Assembly: GCF_036013645.1 (NCBI RefSeq)
Contig: NZ_CP107869.1
Location: 3,038,001 to 3,102,000, forward strand
Length of the DNA stretch: 64,000 nt
Direction: 5' to 3'
Source: Streptomyces sp. NBC_00490
GTDB taxonomy: Bacteria > Actinomycetota > Actinomycetes > Streptomycetales > Streptomycetaceae
Position numbers and translations under genes: made by a program. A model generated the notes under the pieces. The model saw nothing but the letters and a program-made list of their open reading frames with translations. It did no database searches and was not told where the DNA came from. This document shows, in pieces, positions 8,207 to 16,270 of the stretch. How positions within the stretch are numbered: the first letter of the stretch is position 1; every line of letters starts with the position of its first letter.

Positions 8207-8803
8207 CTACTCCAACTCGGTCTGCTTGAGGGTGGGGTGGACCGCCACGACGATCCGATGGTCCCGGCCGCCCTCGGAATCCGGGGCGTCGTACTTGCGG
8301 ATCAGCGCGGTGACTCCCGCGGTCAACTCCTGGATGAACGCGGCCCGTTCGGCGGCTGACGCGAACCGCACCTCGCCGTCCAGCGCGTAGGTGGCGAGCC
8401 CCTTGCGCGCCTTTGCCGCACCGGTGATCAGCTGCCCGACGTCCCGTACCAGCCGGGCGCCGAGCGCGAGCAGCCAGCGCGCGGAGAGCTGGTCGCGGAA
8501 GCGGTCCGGGTCCGGCTGCACGGAGGCGAGCGCGAGCGGCGAGATGACGTACGACGCGGCCGTCGCCCGCATCAGCCGCTCGGTGACATTGCCCTTGCGG
8601 CGCTCCCCGGCCAGCTCGACCAGGCCGTGCCGCTCCAGCGCCTTGAGGTGGTAGTTCACCTTCTGCCGGGGCAGCCCGACCTTGCCGGCGAGCATCGCCG
8701 CCGACGCGGGTCCGGCGGCGAGCTCGGCGAGCAGCCTGGCCCTTATGGGGTCCAGCGAGACGGCTGCGGCCTCGGCGTCCTCGATCACGGTCACGTCCAG
8801 CAT
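8207..8803 (-). CDS. ArsR-type winged-helix transcriptional regulator
   Basis: A 198-residue protein. Residues 15-75 are a winged helix-turn-helix (SLDPIRARLLAELAAGPASA, PRQKVNYHLKALERHGLVEL), as in the ArsR/HTH_20 group. The remainder is an alpha-helical ligand or dimer domain with no Cys pair, so it is unlikely to be a metal sensor. It is the first gene of a two-gene operon with the SRPBCC protein and probably controls it. No clear operator palindrome was seen in the 75 bases before the start. Confidence 0.8.
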   Translation of the reverse strand: MLDVTVIEDAEAAAVSLDPIRARLLAELAAGPASAAMLAGKVGLPRQKVNYHLKALERHGLVELAGERRKGNVTERLMRATAASYVISPLALASVQPDPDRFRDQLSARWLLALGARLVRDVGQLITGAAKARKGLATYALDGEVRFASAAERAAFIQELTAGVTALIRKYDAPDSEGGRDHRIVVAVHPTLKQTELE

Positions 8804-8877
8804 GCGTCCACCGTCTCACCGAAAACTTTTTTTGTCCAGGAGAGAATAGTCTTCGGTGAGTGTCCCCGCCGGACGGG

Positions 8878-9579
8878 TCACTCGGGCACGAGCCCCAGCG
8901 CGTGGTCGTACCGGCTGACCGTGCTGCTCCTGAGCCCCGGCCAGGTCTGGACGCGCTCCCACAGGGCGCTCCCCGAGCCGATGCCGTCCCCGGGTGCGGC
9001 CATGGCGTCGATGTGGGCCTGGGCGCTCTCCCATCCGGCGTAGTTCAGGACCCGGGTGCCGTCGGTGCTCACGTGGAAGTGGCCGGAGATGCCTCCGGCA
9101 TGCGGGGTCGGTTCGCTCTCCAGCGCCTCGAAGACGGCGTCCACCCAGGCACGCTGCCGCTCCGGATCGGGGCCCTCGAACTCCACGTCGACGATCACGA
9201 TGCACCCCGGCACCCGTGTGTCGCCCTCCCGGACGGCACTGCGGTAGCGCCGGTAGCGGCCGAGCCACAGGCGCTCGATGCCGGGCACGGCGGTGTCGAT
9301 CTCGTCGACCCGCTCCTGCCGGTGCGTCTTGACGAAGGCCTCGTACGCCGCCTCGCTCGTCCACTGCGAGTGATGGAGCAGAGTGCCCGTGTCATGGCCG
9401 GTGTAGACGTGGTACGAGCGCAGATCGGGGGTCGGCCAGGGCCTGCGCTCCCAGGTGCGGGCGATTGTCTCGACGGTGTCGCGCTGCCGTTCGGGGGTGC
9501 CCACGCGCCAGGTGCTGAAGAAGGGGGCGCCGACTCGGGGGTCGGTCAGGTCGGGGTGGTCGAGGGTACGACGGGTCAT
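8878..9579 (-). CDS. tandem ABM-domain protein
   Basis: A 233-residue protein starting at ATG 9579 with GAGGGAG eight bases upstream; a longer in-frame start lacks a site. It shows two dimeric alpha-beta-barrel repeats of the antibiotic biosynthesis monooxygenase type. The first includes FFSTWRVGTPERQRDTVETIAR and HHSQWTSEAAYEAFV; the second includes ERQRAWVDAVFEAL, GHFHVSTDG and NYAGWESAQAHIDAM. Such proteins are small oxygenases or ligand-binding enzymes, often without a cofactor. The substrate is unknown, and with no biosynthetic genes nearby a role in antibiotic synthesis is not supported. Confidence 0.75.
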   Translation of the reverse strand: MTRRTLDHPDLTDPRVGAPFFSTWRVGTPERQRDTVETIARTWERRPWPTPDLRSYHVYTGHDTGTLLHHSQWTSEAAYEAFVKTHRQERVDEIDTAVPGIERLWLGRYRRYRSAVREGDTRVPGCIVIVDVEFEGPDPERQRAWVDAVFEALESEPTPHAGGISGHFHVSTDGTRVLNYAGWESAQAHIDAMAAPGDGIGSGSALWERVQTWPGLRSSTVSRYDHALGLVPE

Positions 9580-9691
9580 GGTGGACTCCCTCACTCGTGA
9601 TCGCTCGTGATCTCCCGCGATCGGTGTGGGACCCACCCTCCAACCTCAACCAAGATTCAGGTCAAGTCCGCGCTTGGCCAGGGGATTTCGG

Positions 9692-10666
9692 GTGACCCGC
9701 CTGCTCATGGCCGACAAGGACAGTCCCTCCGAATTGCCCGCGCGTTCCTGGCGGGCGGTGTTGCGGCGCACGGTGACGGAGTTCCTGGACGACGAACTCT
9801 CCGACCGGGCCGCCGCGTTGACGTACTACGGCGTCTTGTCGATGTTTCCGGCGCTGCTCGTCCTGGTGTCCCTGCTGGGGGTGGTGGGGCGCAGCGCCAC
9901 GGACAAGATCCTCGACAACATCGGGGACCTGGCCCCGGGTCCGGCACGGGACATCCTGCGGGACGCGGTGGTGCAGCTGAGCGACTCGGGAGGCACGGGG
10001 AGCGTGCTCGCGGTGCTCGGCCTGTTGGCCGCGCTGTGGTCCGCGTCCGGTTACGTCGCCGCGTTCATCCGCACGTCCAACGCGGTGTACGACCTCCCCG
10101 AGGGCCGCCCGGTGTGGAAGCTGACGCCGCTCCGGCTGATCCTGACCGTGGCCCTGATGCTGATGCTCGCCGCCAGCGCGGTGATCGTGGTGTTCACCGG
10201 CCCGCTGGCGGAACGGGCGGGCACGGCGATCGGGCTCGGGGACGCGGCGATCGCCCTGTGGGGCATCGCCAAATGGCCGGTCCTGCTGATCCTCGTGGTG
10301 ATGATGATCGGCCTGCTGTACTGGGCCGCCCCCAACGTCCGCGGCCGCGGCTTCCGCTGGATCTCCCCCGGCAGCTGCCTCGCCACCCTGATCTGGCTCG
10401 CGGCCTCCGCCGGTTTCGCCGTCTACGCCGCCAACTTCGGCTCGTACAACAAGACCTACGGCACCCTCGCAGGCGCCATCGTCTTCCTCGTCTGGCTCTG
10501 GCTCTCCAACCTCGCCATCCTCCTCGGCCTGGAATTCGACGCCGAACTGGCCCGAGAACGAGCCATCACCGACGGCCGCCCCCCAACCGAGGAACCGTAC
10601 GTCGAGCCCCGGGACACCCGAAAATGGCCCCCGAAATGGCGAGCGGCCCGAGAGCAGCGACCGTAA
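9692..10666 (+). CDS. YihY/BrkB-family inner membrane protein
   Basis: A 324-residue protein. GTG 9692 is chosen because AGGGGA lies six bases upstream. After a basic start (RSWRAVLRRTVTEFLDDELSDRAAALTYYGVLSMFPALLVLVSLLG) there are about six membrane-spanning segments, and the family's motif SDRAAALTYYGVLS is intact. The conserved NFGSYNKTYGTLAGAIVFLVWLWLSN region is also present. The hydrophilic C-terminal tail is about 40 residues and Arg/Pro rich. The family was once called ribonuclease BN, a name now dropped; its function is unknown, with transport proposed. Confidence 0.85.
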   Translation: MTRLLMADKDSPSELPARSWRAVLRRTVTEFLDDELSDRAAALTYYGVLSMFPALLVLVSLLGVVGRSATDKILDNIGDLAPGPARDILRDAVVQLSDSGGTGSVLAVLGLLAALWSASGYVAAFIRTSNAVYDLPEGRPVWKLTPLRLILTVALMLMLAASAVIVVFTGPLAERAGTAIGLGDAAIALWGIAKWPVLLILVVMMIGLLYWAAPNVRGRGFRWISPGSCLATLIWLAASAGFAVYAANFGSYNKTYGTLAGAIVFLVWLWLSNLAILLGLEFDAELARERAITDGRPPTEEPYVEPRDTRKWPPKWRAAREQRP

Positions 10667-10700
10667 CGTCAGTCGGTGTCCTACAACCGATCCGCACCCC

Positions 10701-10804
10701 CTTCAGCCCGTCCGGCGTTTGAGGACGAGGCCCGTTCAGGGCCGACAGCGGGGGTCTGGGGGCGCAGCCCCCAGGGACGGGACGGGTAGGGGCGGCGGGG
10801 GCGA
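10701..10804. repeat. Streptomyces-type extragenic repeat with hairpin
   Basis: The stretch begins with CAGCCCGTCCGGCGTTTGAG and continues into a GC-rich segment with a perfect hairpin, CTGGGGGC-GCA-GCCCCCAG (10756-10774), then a G-rich tail. I recognise this as a common dispersed intergenic element in Streptomyces genomes, usually found after genes. It lies in the 234-base gap between the yihY-like gene and the DUF3618 gene and may help end both transcripts. Nothing else is seen in the gap. Confidence 0.6.
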
Positions 10805-10900
10805 GAAAAGCCCGGCGCGCACCCCGCCACCACCACCCCGGCACGCCGACGCCGGCCGGGCTGCACTCACCCGGCCGGCGCCACACAACGTCTCGCTCCG

Positions 10901-11362
10901 CTAGCGTCCGTTCCGCCGCCGCACCATCTCCTCCACGACCACGGCACCCACCACCGCCCCCACGACCAGCACCGGCCGCGGATTCCGCAGCGCGGCCTGG
11001 ACCACGGTACGAACAGGCCGCGGCACGTTGTGCTCGACGGCATGACCCGCATGCGACGCCTTGTCCTGCACCGTGTGCCCGACCTCGCTCGCCCGGCCCT
11101 GCACGGCATGCCCCGCCCGGCTCGCCCGGTCCTGAACGGCGTGACCGGCCTCAGCCGCACTGCTGCGCAGCTGCACGGTCATCGCACCGGCCTTGTCCTT
11201 GAGATCCGCGGCACGCGCCATGGCCCGCCCCTTCACATCAGCCTTGCTGGCCAACTCCTCGACGGTGTCGCCGAGTTGGCCCCTCGTTTCCTCGATCTGC
11301 CGACGCAGCTCCTCGGGGCTCTTGGCCCCGTCCGCCACGCCCGGCGTCGTCTTGTCCGTCAT
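10901..11362 (-). CDS. DUF3618 protein with 11-residue helical repeats
   Basis: A 153-residue protein. Residues 12-45 form the DUF3618 motif (PEELRRQIEETRGQLGDTVE). Residues 71-112 hold three and a half copies of an 11-residue repeat: EAGHAVQDRAS, RAGHAVQGRAS, EVGHTVQDKAS, then HAGHAVEHN. A hydrophobic C-terminal segment (VLVVGAVVGAVVVEEM) is probably a membrane anchor. The 11-mer pattern resembles LEA/apolipoprotein-like amphipathic helices, which lie on membranes. Its ATG overlaps the stop of the upstream holin-X-type gene by four bases, so the two are translationally coupled and probably act together at the membrane. Confidence 0.75.
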   Translation of the reverse strand: MTDKTTPGVADGAKSPEELRRQIEETRGQLGDTVEELASKADVKGRAMARAADLKDKAGAMTVQLRSSAAEAGHAVQDRASRAGHAVQGRASEVGHTVQDKASHAGHAVEHNVPRPVRTVVQAALRNPRPVLVVGAVVGAVVVEEMVRRRNGR

Positions 11363-11769
11363 CGGTGTGCCCTTTCCCTGATCTCCTCGACATCGGCCCT
11401 GACGCTGCCGAGGGCCTCCTCGGGCGTGGGGGGTGCGGCGCGGCGCAACTGGGCGCGACCGCGAGCGGCGAGCACCGCCGCGATCACGAACAGCACCGCC
11501 GTCACGATGAGCGCCGCGGCCCAGACGGCCAGCGCCAGCGAGAGCGCGGCGGTCGCCGTACCCGCCAGGGCGAGCAGACCGGCGTAGGCGAATGCGCCGG
11601 CGGCGCCGAGCAGCCCGCCGCCGCGGCCTGCTCGCCGGCCCTTCTCGGCCAGCTCCTCCTTGGCGAGGGCCACTTCCTGTCGTACGAGCTGAGAGAGCTG
11701 TTCGGTGGCCTGTCCGACGAGTTCGCCCACGGAGTGCTGGGTGGGCCCGGGGGCCGTGGAGTGGGTCAC
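11359..11769 (-). CDS. actinobacterial holin-X family membrane protein
   Basis: A 136-residue protein. Residues 14-45 are an amphipathic helix (GELVGQATEQLSQLVRQEVALAKEEL). Two long hydrophobic segments follow at about 52-75 and 80-102, then an Arg-rich cytoplasmic tail. This is the layout of the phage-holin superfamily III / Actinobacterial Holin-X group. Despite the name, no phage genes are nearby; these proteins are common housekeeping membrane proteins in actinobacteria. It is paired with the DUF3618 gene by a four-base overlap. Confidence 0.75.
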   Translation of the reverse strand: MTHSTAPGPTQHSVGELVGQATEQLSQLVRQEVALAKEELAEKGRRAGRGGGLLGAAGAFAYAGLLALAGTATAALSLALAVWAAALIVTAVLFVIAAVLAARGRAQLRRAAPPTPEEALGSVRADVEEIRERAHR

Positions 11770-11863
11770 GATGTCCGCCTCCTCTCTGGGTTCGGAGCGG
11801 ACGAGTACCCGGTTGCGGCTCCCACAAGCGCTGTTTCGCGAGTTCGGTCACCGGACCGTCGCC

Positions 11864-12556
11864 CTAGCCATCCCCGCCCTTCCCACGCTCCCCGAGCCTC
11901 GCCAGCTGACTCTGGAACCAGTCCAGCCGCGCCTGCAACAAGGCCGCCTCCGCAGCGAGTTCGGGCACCCCGAGGCCGTCGGCAACAACATCCCCCACCG
12001 CCGCCCCACACTCCGCAGCCCCACTCCCCGCCACCACCCGCAACCCCTCTCCCGCCAGCCGCGCGAACGACGCGAGCGAGACGGACGTACGACCCCGCAG
12101 GCACCCCGCACACGAGGGCGCGAGCGCGCGCCAGCCGGGGCGGCCCCAGCCGGCGTCGGCCAGCGCGGAGGCGACCGTGCCGCAGGTGCAGGGGCCCACG
12201 GTGGCGACCCGGATCCGCTGGCGGGCATAGCGGAAGCCGCGTTCGAAACGGAGGTAGCGTCCGATGACCGAGACCTCGAGCAGGACGGCCGCCCGGTGCT
12301 CGGCCGTGCACAGCAGCGCCTCGGCCGTCGAGCGGTCGTGCACACAGTGGAAGCCGCAGTCGCAGCGACGGTGCGGCGCCTGGTGCCGCAGACCGTAGAC
12401 GCAGGACGCGTCGGCCACGACTCCGTACGGCAGCGCGCCGCCCAGCGACACACCGGTGAACCCGGCCCGGGTGCCGTCGTGGGACAGCACCGGGTGGGCG
12501 ATCTTGTATCCGGTCGGCGGCTCCGTCGGGCGTTCCTCCGGAAGCCGCAGCCTCAT
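11864..12556 (-). CDS. hypothetical Cys/His-rich protein
   Basis: A 230-residue protein with several potential metal-binding clusters: C52; C65-x-C67-xx-H70-C71-x-H73; C123-x-C125; and C149-xx-C152. This arrangement suggests zinc-ribbon-like or treble-clef folding, but I do not recognise the family. The C-terminal 60 residues are Ala/Leu rich and helical (AEAALLQARLDWFQSQLARL), possibly a coiled coil. The ATG overlaps the stop of a 44-residue upstream gene by four bases. There is no signal peptide, so the protein should be cytoplasmic. Confidence 0.65.
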   Translation of the reverse strand: MRLRLPEERPTEPPTGYKIAHPVLSHDGTRAGFTGVSLGGALPYGVVADASCVYGLRHQAPHRRCDCGFHCVHDRSTAEALLCTAEHRAAVLLEVSVIGRYLRFERGFRYARQRIRVATVGPCTCGTVASALADAGWGRPGWRALAPSCAGCLRGRTSVSLASFARLAGEGLRVVAGSGAAECGAAVGDVVADGLGVPELAAEAALLQARLDWFQSQLARLGERGKGGDG

Positions 12557-12687
12557 CGGGAAGCCGGGACCTCTTCGGGCGCCTTCAGTTCCTTGATCTC
12601 TTCCGGAAGTTCGAGTTCGGGTGCCTGCTCGTGCGCCTGCGGCCGCTCTTCCGCGACTCCGGTGGCGAGTGCCTTACCGAGCTTCAT
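12553..12687 (-). CDS. 44-residue small protein, coupled to the Cys/His-rich protein
   Basis: A short reading frame of 44 residues (begins MKLGKALATGVAEERPQ) with GGAGG four bases before its ATG. It ends in the ATGA overlap with the downstream 230-residue gene. The sequence has a hydrophobic start and a Pro/Glu-rich rest (ELELPEEIKELKAPEEVP). It could be a functional microprotein or a translated leader. A longer frame starting at 12807 exists but has no ribosome binding site. Confidence 0.45.
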   Translation of the reverse strand: MKLGKALATGVAEERPQAHEQAPELELPEEIKELKAPEEVPASR

Positions 12688-12862
12688 GACGCCTCCCATG
12701 ACCAGGGGCCTATGACCGTCCTGGCCATGGTGACCCATGAAGTGCCGATTTGGACATAGGGCCCTGGCACCGCCCGCCACCAGCAACCGCTTAGCATCGC
12801 TTATCAATATCTCGTAGAAGAATTAAGTGGAGCTTCACGATGGCCCCGCCGAGACTACCCCC

Positions 12863-13777
12863 ATGACGTACTCCCCTGCCTCCTCCTCTCCCTCCACCCC
12901 TCCCTTCGGCCGCGCCCTCTGCGCCATGATCACGCCGTTCACCGAGGGCGGCGCCCTCGATCTCGACGGTGCCCAGCGGCTCGCGGAGCGGCTGGTGGCG
13001 GAGGGCTGCGACGGGCTGGTGCTCTCCGGGACGACGGGTGAGTCACCCACGACGACGGACGCCGAGAAGGCGCGGCTCGTCCGGGCGGTACGGGAGGCGG
13101 TGGGCGAGCGGGCGTCGGTCCTGGCGGGCGTCGGCACCTTCGACACCCGGCACACCGTCGAACTCGCCCTGGAGGCCGAAAAGGCGGGCGCGGACGGCCT
13201 GTTGGTGGTCACCCCGTACTACAGCAAGCCCCCGCAGGAGGCGATCGAGGCGCACTTCCGCCAGATCGCGGACTCCACCGGCCTGCCGATCACGCTCTAC
13301 GACATCCCGGGCCGCACCGGCACCCGTATCGAGCCCGACACCCTGATCCGACTCGCCGAACACCCCCGGATCGTGGCGGTCAAGGACTGCTCCTACGACT
13401 TCCTCGCCGCCCAGAAGGTCATCTCCCGCACGGAGTTGGCGTACTACGCGGGCTGCGACGAACACAACCTCGCCCTGTACGCGGTGGGCGGCGCGGGCTA
13501 TGTGAGCACTGTCGCGAACCTCGTCCCCGCCCAACTCCGCGCGGTCCTCGACCTGTTCGACGCGGGCGACACGACGAAGGCGGCCCGCCTCCAGCAACGC
13601 GCGACACCCCTCGTCGAGTTGACGATGTCGGCGGGCCTGCCCGGCACCGTCACCGTGAAGGCCCTCCTCAACGACCTGGGCCTGCCCTCGGGCCCGGTCC
13701 GCGCACCGCTGCTGCCCGCCGGCCGGGATGCGGTCGACGGGCTGCGGGCGGCCTACGAGGAGCTGACGGCCGGCTGA
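12863..13777 (+). CDS. dapA: 4-hydroxy-tetrahydrodipicolinate synthase (DapA)
   Basis: A 304-residue cytoplasmic enzyme that condenses pyruvate with aspartate semialdehyde, the first committed step to diaminopimelate and lysine. Visible motifs are SGTTGESPT (57-65), the pyruvate-site region TPYYSKPP, Tyr146 in YDIPGRTG and the Schiff-base Lys174 in IVAVKDCS. The length fits the family. The start is uncertain: ATG 12863 gives the usual N-terminus, but a GTG at 12827 is in frame and neither has a good ribosome binding site. It stands alone, with no other dap gene adjacent; dapD lies 3 kb away. Streptomyces often has two dapA copies, and N-acetylneuraminate-lyase-type relatives have a similar fold. 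Confidence 0.88.
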   Translation: MTYSPASSSPSTPPFGRALCAMITPFTEGGALDLDGAQRLAERLVAEGCDGLVLSGTTGESPTTTDAEKARLVRAVREAVGERASVLAGVGTFDTRHTVELALEAEKAGADGLLVVTPYYSKPPQEAIEAHFRQIADSTGLPITLYDIPGRTGTRIEPDTLIRLAEHPRIVAVKDCSYDFLAAQKVISRTELAYYAGCDEHNLALYAVGGAGYVSTVANLVPAQLRAVLDLFDAGDTTKAARLQQRATPLVELTMSAGLPGTVTVKALLNDLGLPSGPVRAPLLPAGRDAVDGLRAAYEELTAG

Positions 13778-15028
13778 TCAGCGCTCGGCGAAGACGGGCT
13801 CCCATTGCACCTGGCCGGTCTCCGGATGGTCGCGGACGCCACTCAGCGGTACGACCGTGTCGCTGCCGATCGTGACCAGCACGAGCCGGTCCTTGTACGG
13901 CTCCTTCAGGCCGGTGGTCCGCTCCCAGGCGATGAGCCGCTGGTTGTCGACCCAGGCGAGCAGTTCGGCGCCGCGGACCTTGGTGATCTCCTTGCCGGTG
14001 AGGGGATCCTTGATGGAGGAGTACGACTTGCCGGCCGTGGGCCTGTCCCCCGGGGCGATGGCAGGCTGGACCTCCTTCGCCAGGCCGAGGGCGGCCAGCT
14101 TGCCGTTCGGGGACAGTCGCGCGGGCACGTCCCAGCGCAGGTGCTTCTCGTTCGCGGGCGCGGCGGTCTCCTTGCCCGACAGGTCGTAGAACGTCGGCCG
14201 GACGAGGGTGCCGAGACCTCCGCCGACTCCGAACAGGTGCTTGCCGTCACGAGTGAAGGCGAAGTCGGCGCGGCCCCCCGTGGAGGGACTCGGGGCCTGG
14301 TGCCAGATACCCCCGCCCCTCCCGGCCAGGTCCAGGAGGAGGAACCCGGTCCGGGTCATCCTGTTCATGGACGTCCACGCGCCCTCGCTGTCCCCGGGGT
14401 TCGTGAACTTCTCGAGCGAGTCGGGGTGCTCGGAGTACGTCGTGGCGACCAGCTCGGTCCCGCCGTTCGAGAACGCCAGCCCGCCGACCCCCTGCCCGAC
14501 CGGGATCCACCGCTCGACCTCCCCCGTCGTGAGGTCGAGCAGCCCGATCCGGGCGGCGGGCAGGGTCCGCTCCAGCACGGCGGCGGTCTTCAGGCCCGGT
14601 GCCACGGCGACGAAGGACCATCGGGTGTCCTTCTTGTACTTGCCGGTGTCGGGATCGAGCAGCCAGTAGGTCCGCTCGAGGGTCGCCTCCTTCTTGTTCT
14701 TCGGCACGAGCGCCGTCTTGTAGTACGCGGCGAGCGCGGACCGCCCGGCCGCGATCAGGTCACTCGGCGGCGACTGATCGGCGTGGGCGCTGACCCCGTC
14801 CTGCTGCGTGACCCTCGCGGGGCGCGTGCCGTCGTGTCCTTCGTTCAGCAGCGGCACCGCCACCGAGACGGCCACCACGGCCGCGGTGGCGGCGGCGACG
14901 GCCACGAGCCGGCGGGTGCGGCGGCGCCGGCGGACGGCCAGTACCCGGTCGGCGAACCCGGGGCCCGCCGACGCCTCTTCGACGGCCAGCTCCCGCAGGG
15001 AGTCACGCACGAGTTCCTCGACGTTCAC
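13778..15028 (-). CDS. membrane-anchored beta-propeller-like partner of the sigma factor
   Basis: A 416-residue protein. Residues 1-40 are cytoplasmic and basic (ADRVLAVRRRRRTRR), residues 42-60 are one membrane segment (LVAVAAATAAVVAVSVAVPLL), and the remaining 350 residues are outside. The outer part has repeated DLTTGEVERW and FSNGGTELVATTY-like stretches, suggesting a WD40/TolB-type propeller. The GTG/ATG region overlaps the stop of the SigE-type sigma gene by four bases, which implies a co-translated regulatory pair. It may act as an anti-sigma or signal sensor, but no zinc anti-sigma motif (HxxxCxxC) is present. Confidence 0.65.
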   Translation of the reverse strand: MNVEELVRDSLRELAVEEASAGPGFADRVLAVRRRRRTRRLVAVAAATAAVVAVSVAVPLLNEGHDGTRPARVTQQDGVSAHADQSPPSDLIAAGRSALAAYYKTALVPKNKKEATLERTYWLLDPDTGKYKKDTRWSFVAVAPGLKTAAVLERTLPAARIGLLDLTTGEVERWIPVGQGVGGLAFSNGGTELVATTYSEHPDSLEKFTNPGDSEGAWTSMNRMTRTGFLLLDLAGRGGGIWHQAPSPSTGGRADFAFTRDGKHLFGVGGGLGTLVRPTFYDLSGKETAAPANEKHLRWDVPARLSPNGKLAALGLAKEVQPAIAPGDRPTAGKSYSSIKDPLTGKEITKVRGAELLAWVDNQRLIAWERTTGLKEPYKDRLVLVTIGSDTVVPLSGVRDHPETGQVQWEPVFAER

Positions 15029-15585
15029 GGACGTACCTCCATGGGTGTGTAGTCGTGAGCCGGCGGCTGCCGGGTGTCCTCGCCACCGCTCAGGGCGGCC
15101 AGTTCGGGCGCGAGGGTGCGCAGCCGGGCGAGCGAGCGGTGGGCGGTGGACCGTACGGTGCCGACGGAGCAGCCCAGGATGCGGGCCACCTCGGCTTCGG
15201 GCAGGTCCTCGAAGTAGCGCAGCACCAGCACGGTGCGCTGCCGGGCGGTGAGCCGGGCGAGCGCGCCGCGCATCACGAGCCGCAGCTCGGCGGCGGACGA
15301 GGCGTCCGCGTCCGCCCGTCCCTCGGGCGGCTCGGCGACACTCAGCTCACGTCTGGGCCACTTCAGCCGCCAGCGGCTGATCTGCTGCCGGTAGAGGATC
15401 TGCCGTACGTACGCCTCGGGTTCGTCGATGCGGTGCCAGCGGCCGGCCGCCTTGATCAGCGCGTTCTGCAGCAGGTCCTCGGCGGTGTGCCGGTCCCCGC
15501 CACTGAGCAGCACGGCCGTCTTCAGCAGCGCGGACGACCGGTGCTCCACGAACTCCCGGAAGCTGTCCTGCGCTTCGGCATCCAT
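15025..15585 (-). CDS. SigE-family RNA polymerase sigma-70 factor
   Basis: A 186-residue protein starting at ATG 15585 with AGAAGG five bases upstream. Residues 5-80 are region 2 (SFREFVEHRSSALLKTAVLL, HTAEDLLQNALIKAAGRWHRI). Residues 115-170 are region 4 (ARQRTVLVLRYFEDLPEAEVARILG, SVGTVRSTAHRSLARLR). This is the short group-4 (ECF-like) SigE/Streptomyces type. It is coupled by four bases to the membrane protein downstream, which probably controls it. Its target promoters cannot be read here. Confidence 0.87.
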   Translation of the reverse strand: MDAEAQDSFREFVEHRSSALLKTAVLLSGGDRHTAEDLLQNALIKAAGRWHRIDEPEAYVRQILYRQQISRWRLKWPRRELSVAEPPEGRADADASSAAELRLVMRGALARLTARQRTVLVLRYFEDLPEAEVARILGCSVGTVRSTAHRSLARLRTLAPELAALSGGEDTRQPPAHDYTPMEVRP

Positions 15586-15724
15586 CGTCACCTTCTCTTC
15601 CCCCGGGGCGGACCCGCTGTCCGCCCCCTGTGCCCCTACTGACGCGCGCGACCGCACCCCGCTATGTCTGCGCGCACGAGAAAATTCCACCGCCCCACCG
15701 GGGCCCCTCCCGTACGGTGACCCG

Positions 15725-16261
15725 ATGAGCCGCCCGCGCCCCCGCCCGCTCCTCTTCCTCGATGTCGACGGCCCCCTCAACCCGTACGCGGCGAAGCCCG
15801 AGCGCCGCCCCGAGGGCTGTACGACGATCAGGGCGACCTTGCACCCGGGCCGCCCCCTGCGCGTGTGGCTCAACCCGTCCCACGGCGCGGCCCTCCTCGC
15901 GCTCCCCTACGACCTGTGCTGGGCGACGACCTGGATGGACGCGGCCAACCGCTGGATCGCCCCGGTCATCGGCCTCCCCCGGCTGCCCTACGTCGACTTC
16001 GGCGACTCCCTGCTCGTCCACCGCCCCGACGGGATCCACTGGAAGACGCAGGCCATCGTGGCGTACGCCGAAGGCCGCCCCTTCGCCTGGGTCGACGACG
16101 AGCAGACCCCGGCGGACACCACCTACGTCACCGAGCACCACCCGGCCCCCGCCCTCCTCCACCACGTCGACCCCCGACTCGGCCTGCGCGAGGACGACTT
16201 CACGATGCTGCGGACATGGGTGAGCGCCCTCCCGAACTCGGCGGAAGGGCGCTCACCGTGA
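15725..16261 (+). CDS. HAD-like protein
   Basis: A 178-residue protein. It opens with LLFLDVDGPLNPY, the HAD motif I with Asp residues, followed by HGAALLALPYDLCWATTWMDAAN and WVDDEQTP, which resembles motif IV. Motif II/III are not obvious, so it may be a degenerate or small HAD-domain protein. A phosphatase role is possible but untested. TACGGT lies six bases before the ATG, and there is no strong Shine-Dalgarno sequence, so the transcript may be leaderless. The final 40 bases of the gene lie within a terminator hairpin. Confidence 0.7.
   Translation: MSRPRPRPLLFLDVDGPLNPYAAKPERRPEGCTTIRATLHPGRPLRVWLNPSHGAALLALPYDLCWATTWMDAANRWIAPVIGLPRLPYVDFGDSLLVHRPDGIHWKTQAIVAYAEGRPFAWVDDEQTPADTTYVTEHHPAPALLHHVDPRLGLREDDFTMLRTWVSALPNSAEGRSP
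16219..16257. terminator. hairpin overlapping the end of the HAD gene
   Basis: A perfect 12-bp inverted repeat, GGTGAGCGCCCT (16219-16230) and AGGGCGCTCACC (16246-16257), with a 15-base loop. It lies inside the last codons of the HAD gene and just before the convergent dapD stop, so it may serve both genes. Confidence 0.6.
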
Positions 16262-16270
16262 CGTCGGACG

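Noticed and set aside
8878..9579. Part of an antibiotic biosynthetic cluster
   Set aside because: The ABM domains are generic and no PKS, NRPS, terpene or tailoring set is present in the surrounding 20 kb.
10968..11152. Repeated units as a CRISPR array
   Set aside because: The 33-base units are coding repeats of the DUF3618 protein with no spacers and no cas genes nearby.
11359..11769. Prophage lysis gene
   Set aside because: The holin-X name comes from fold similarity only. No other phage genes are present, and the gene is paired with DUF3618.
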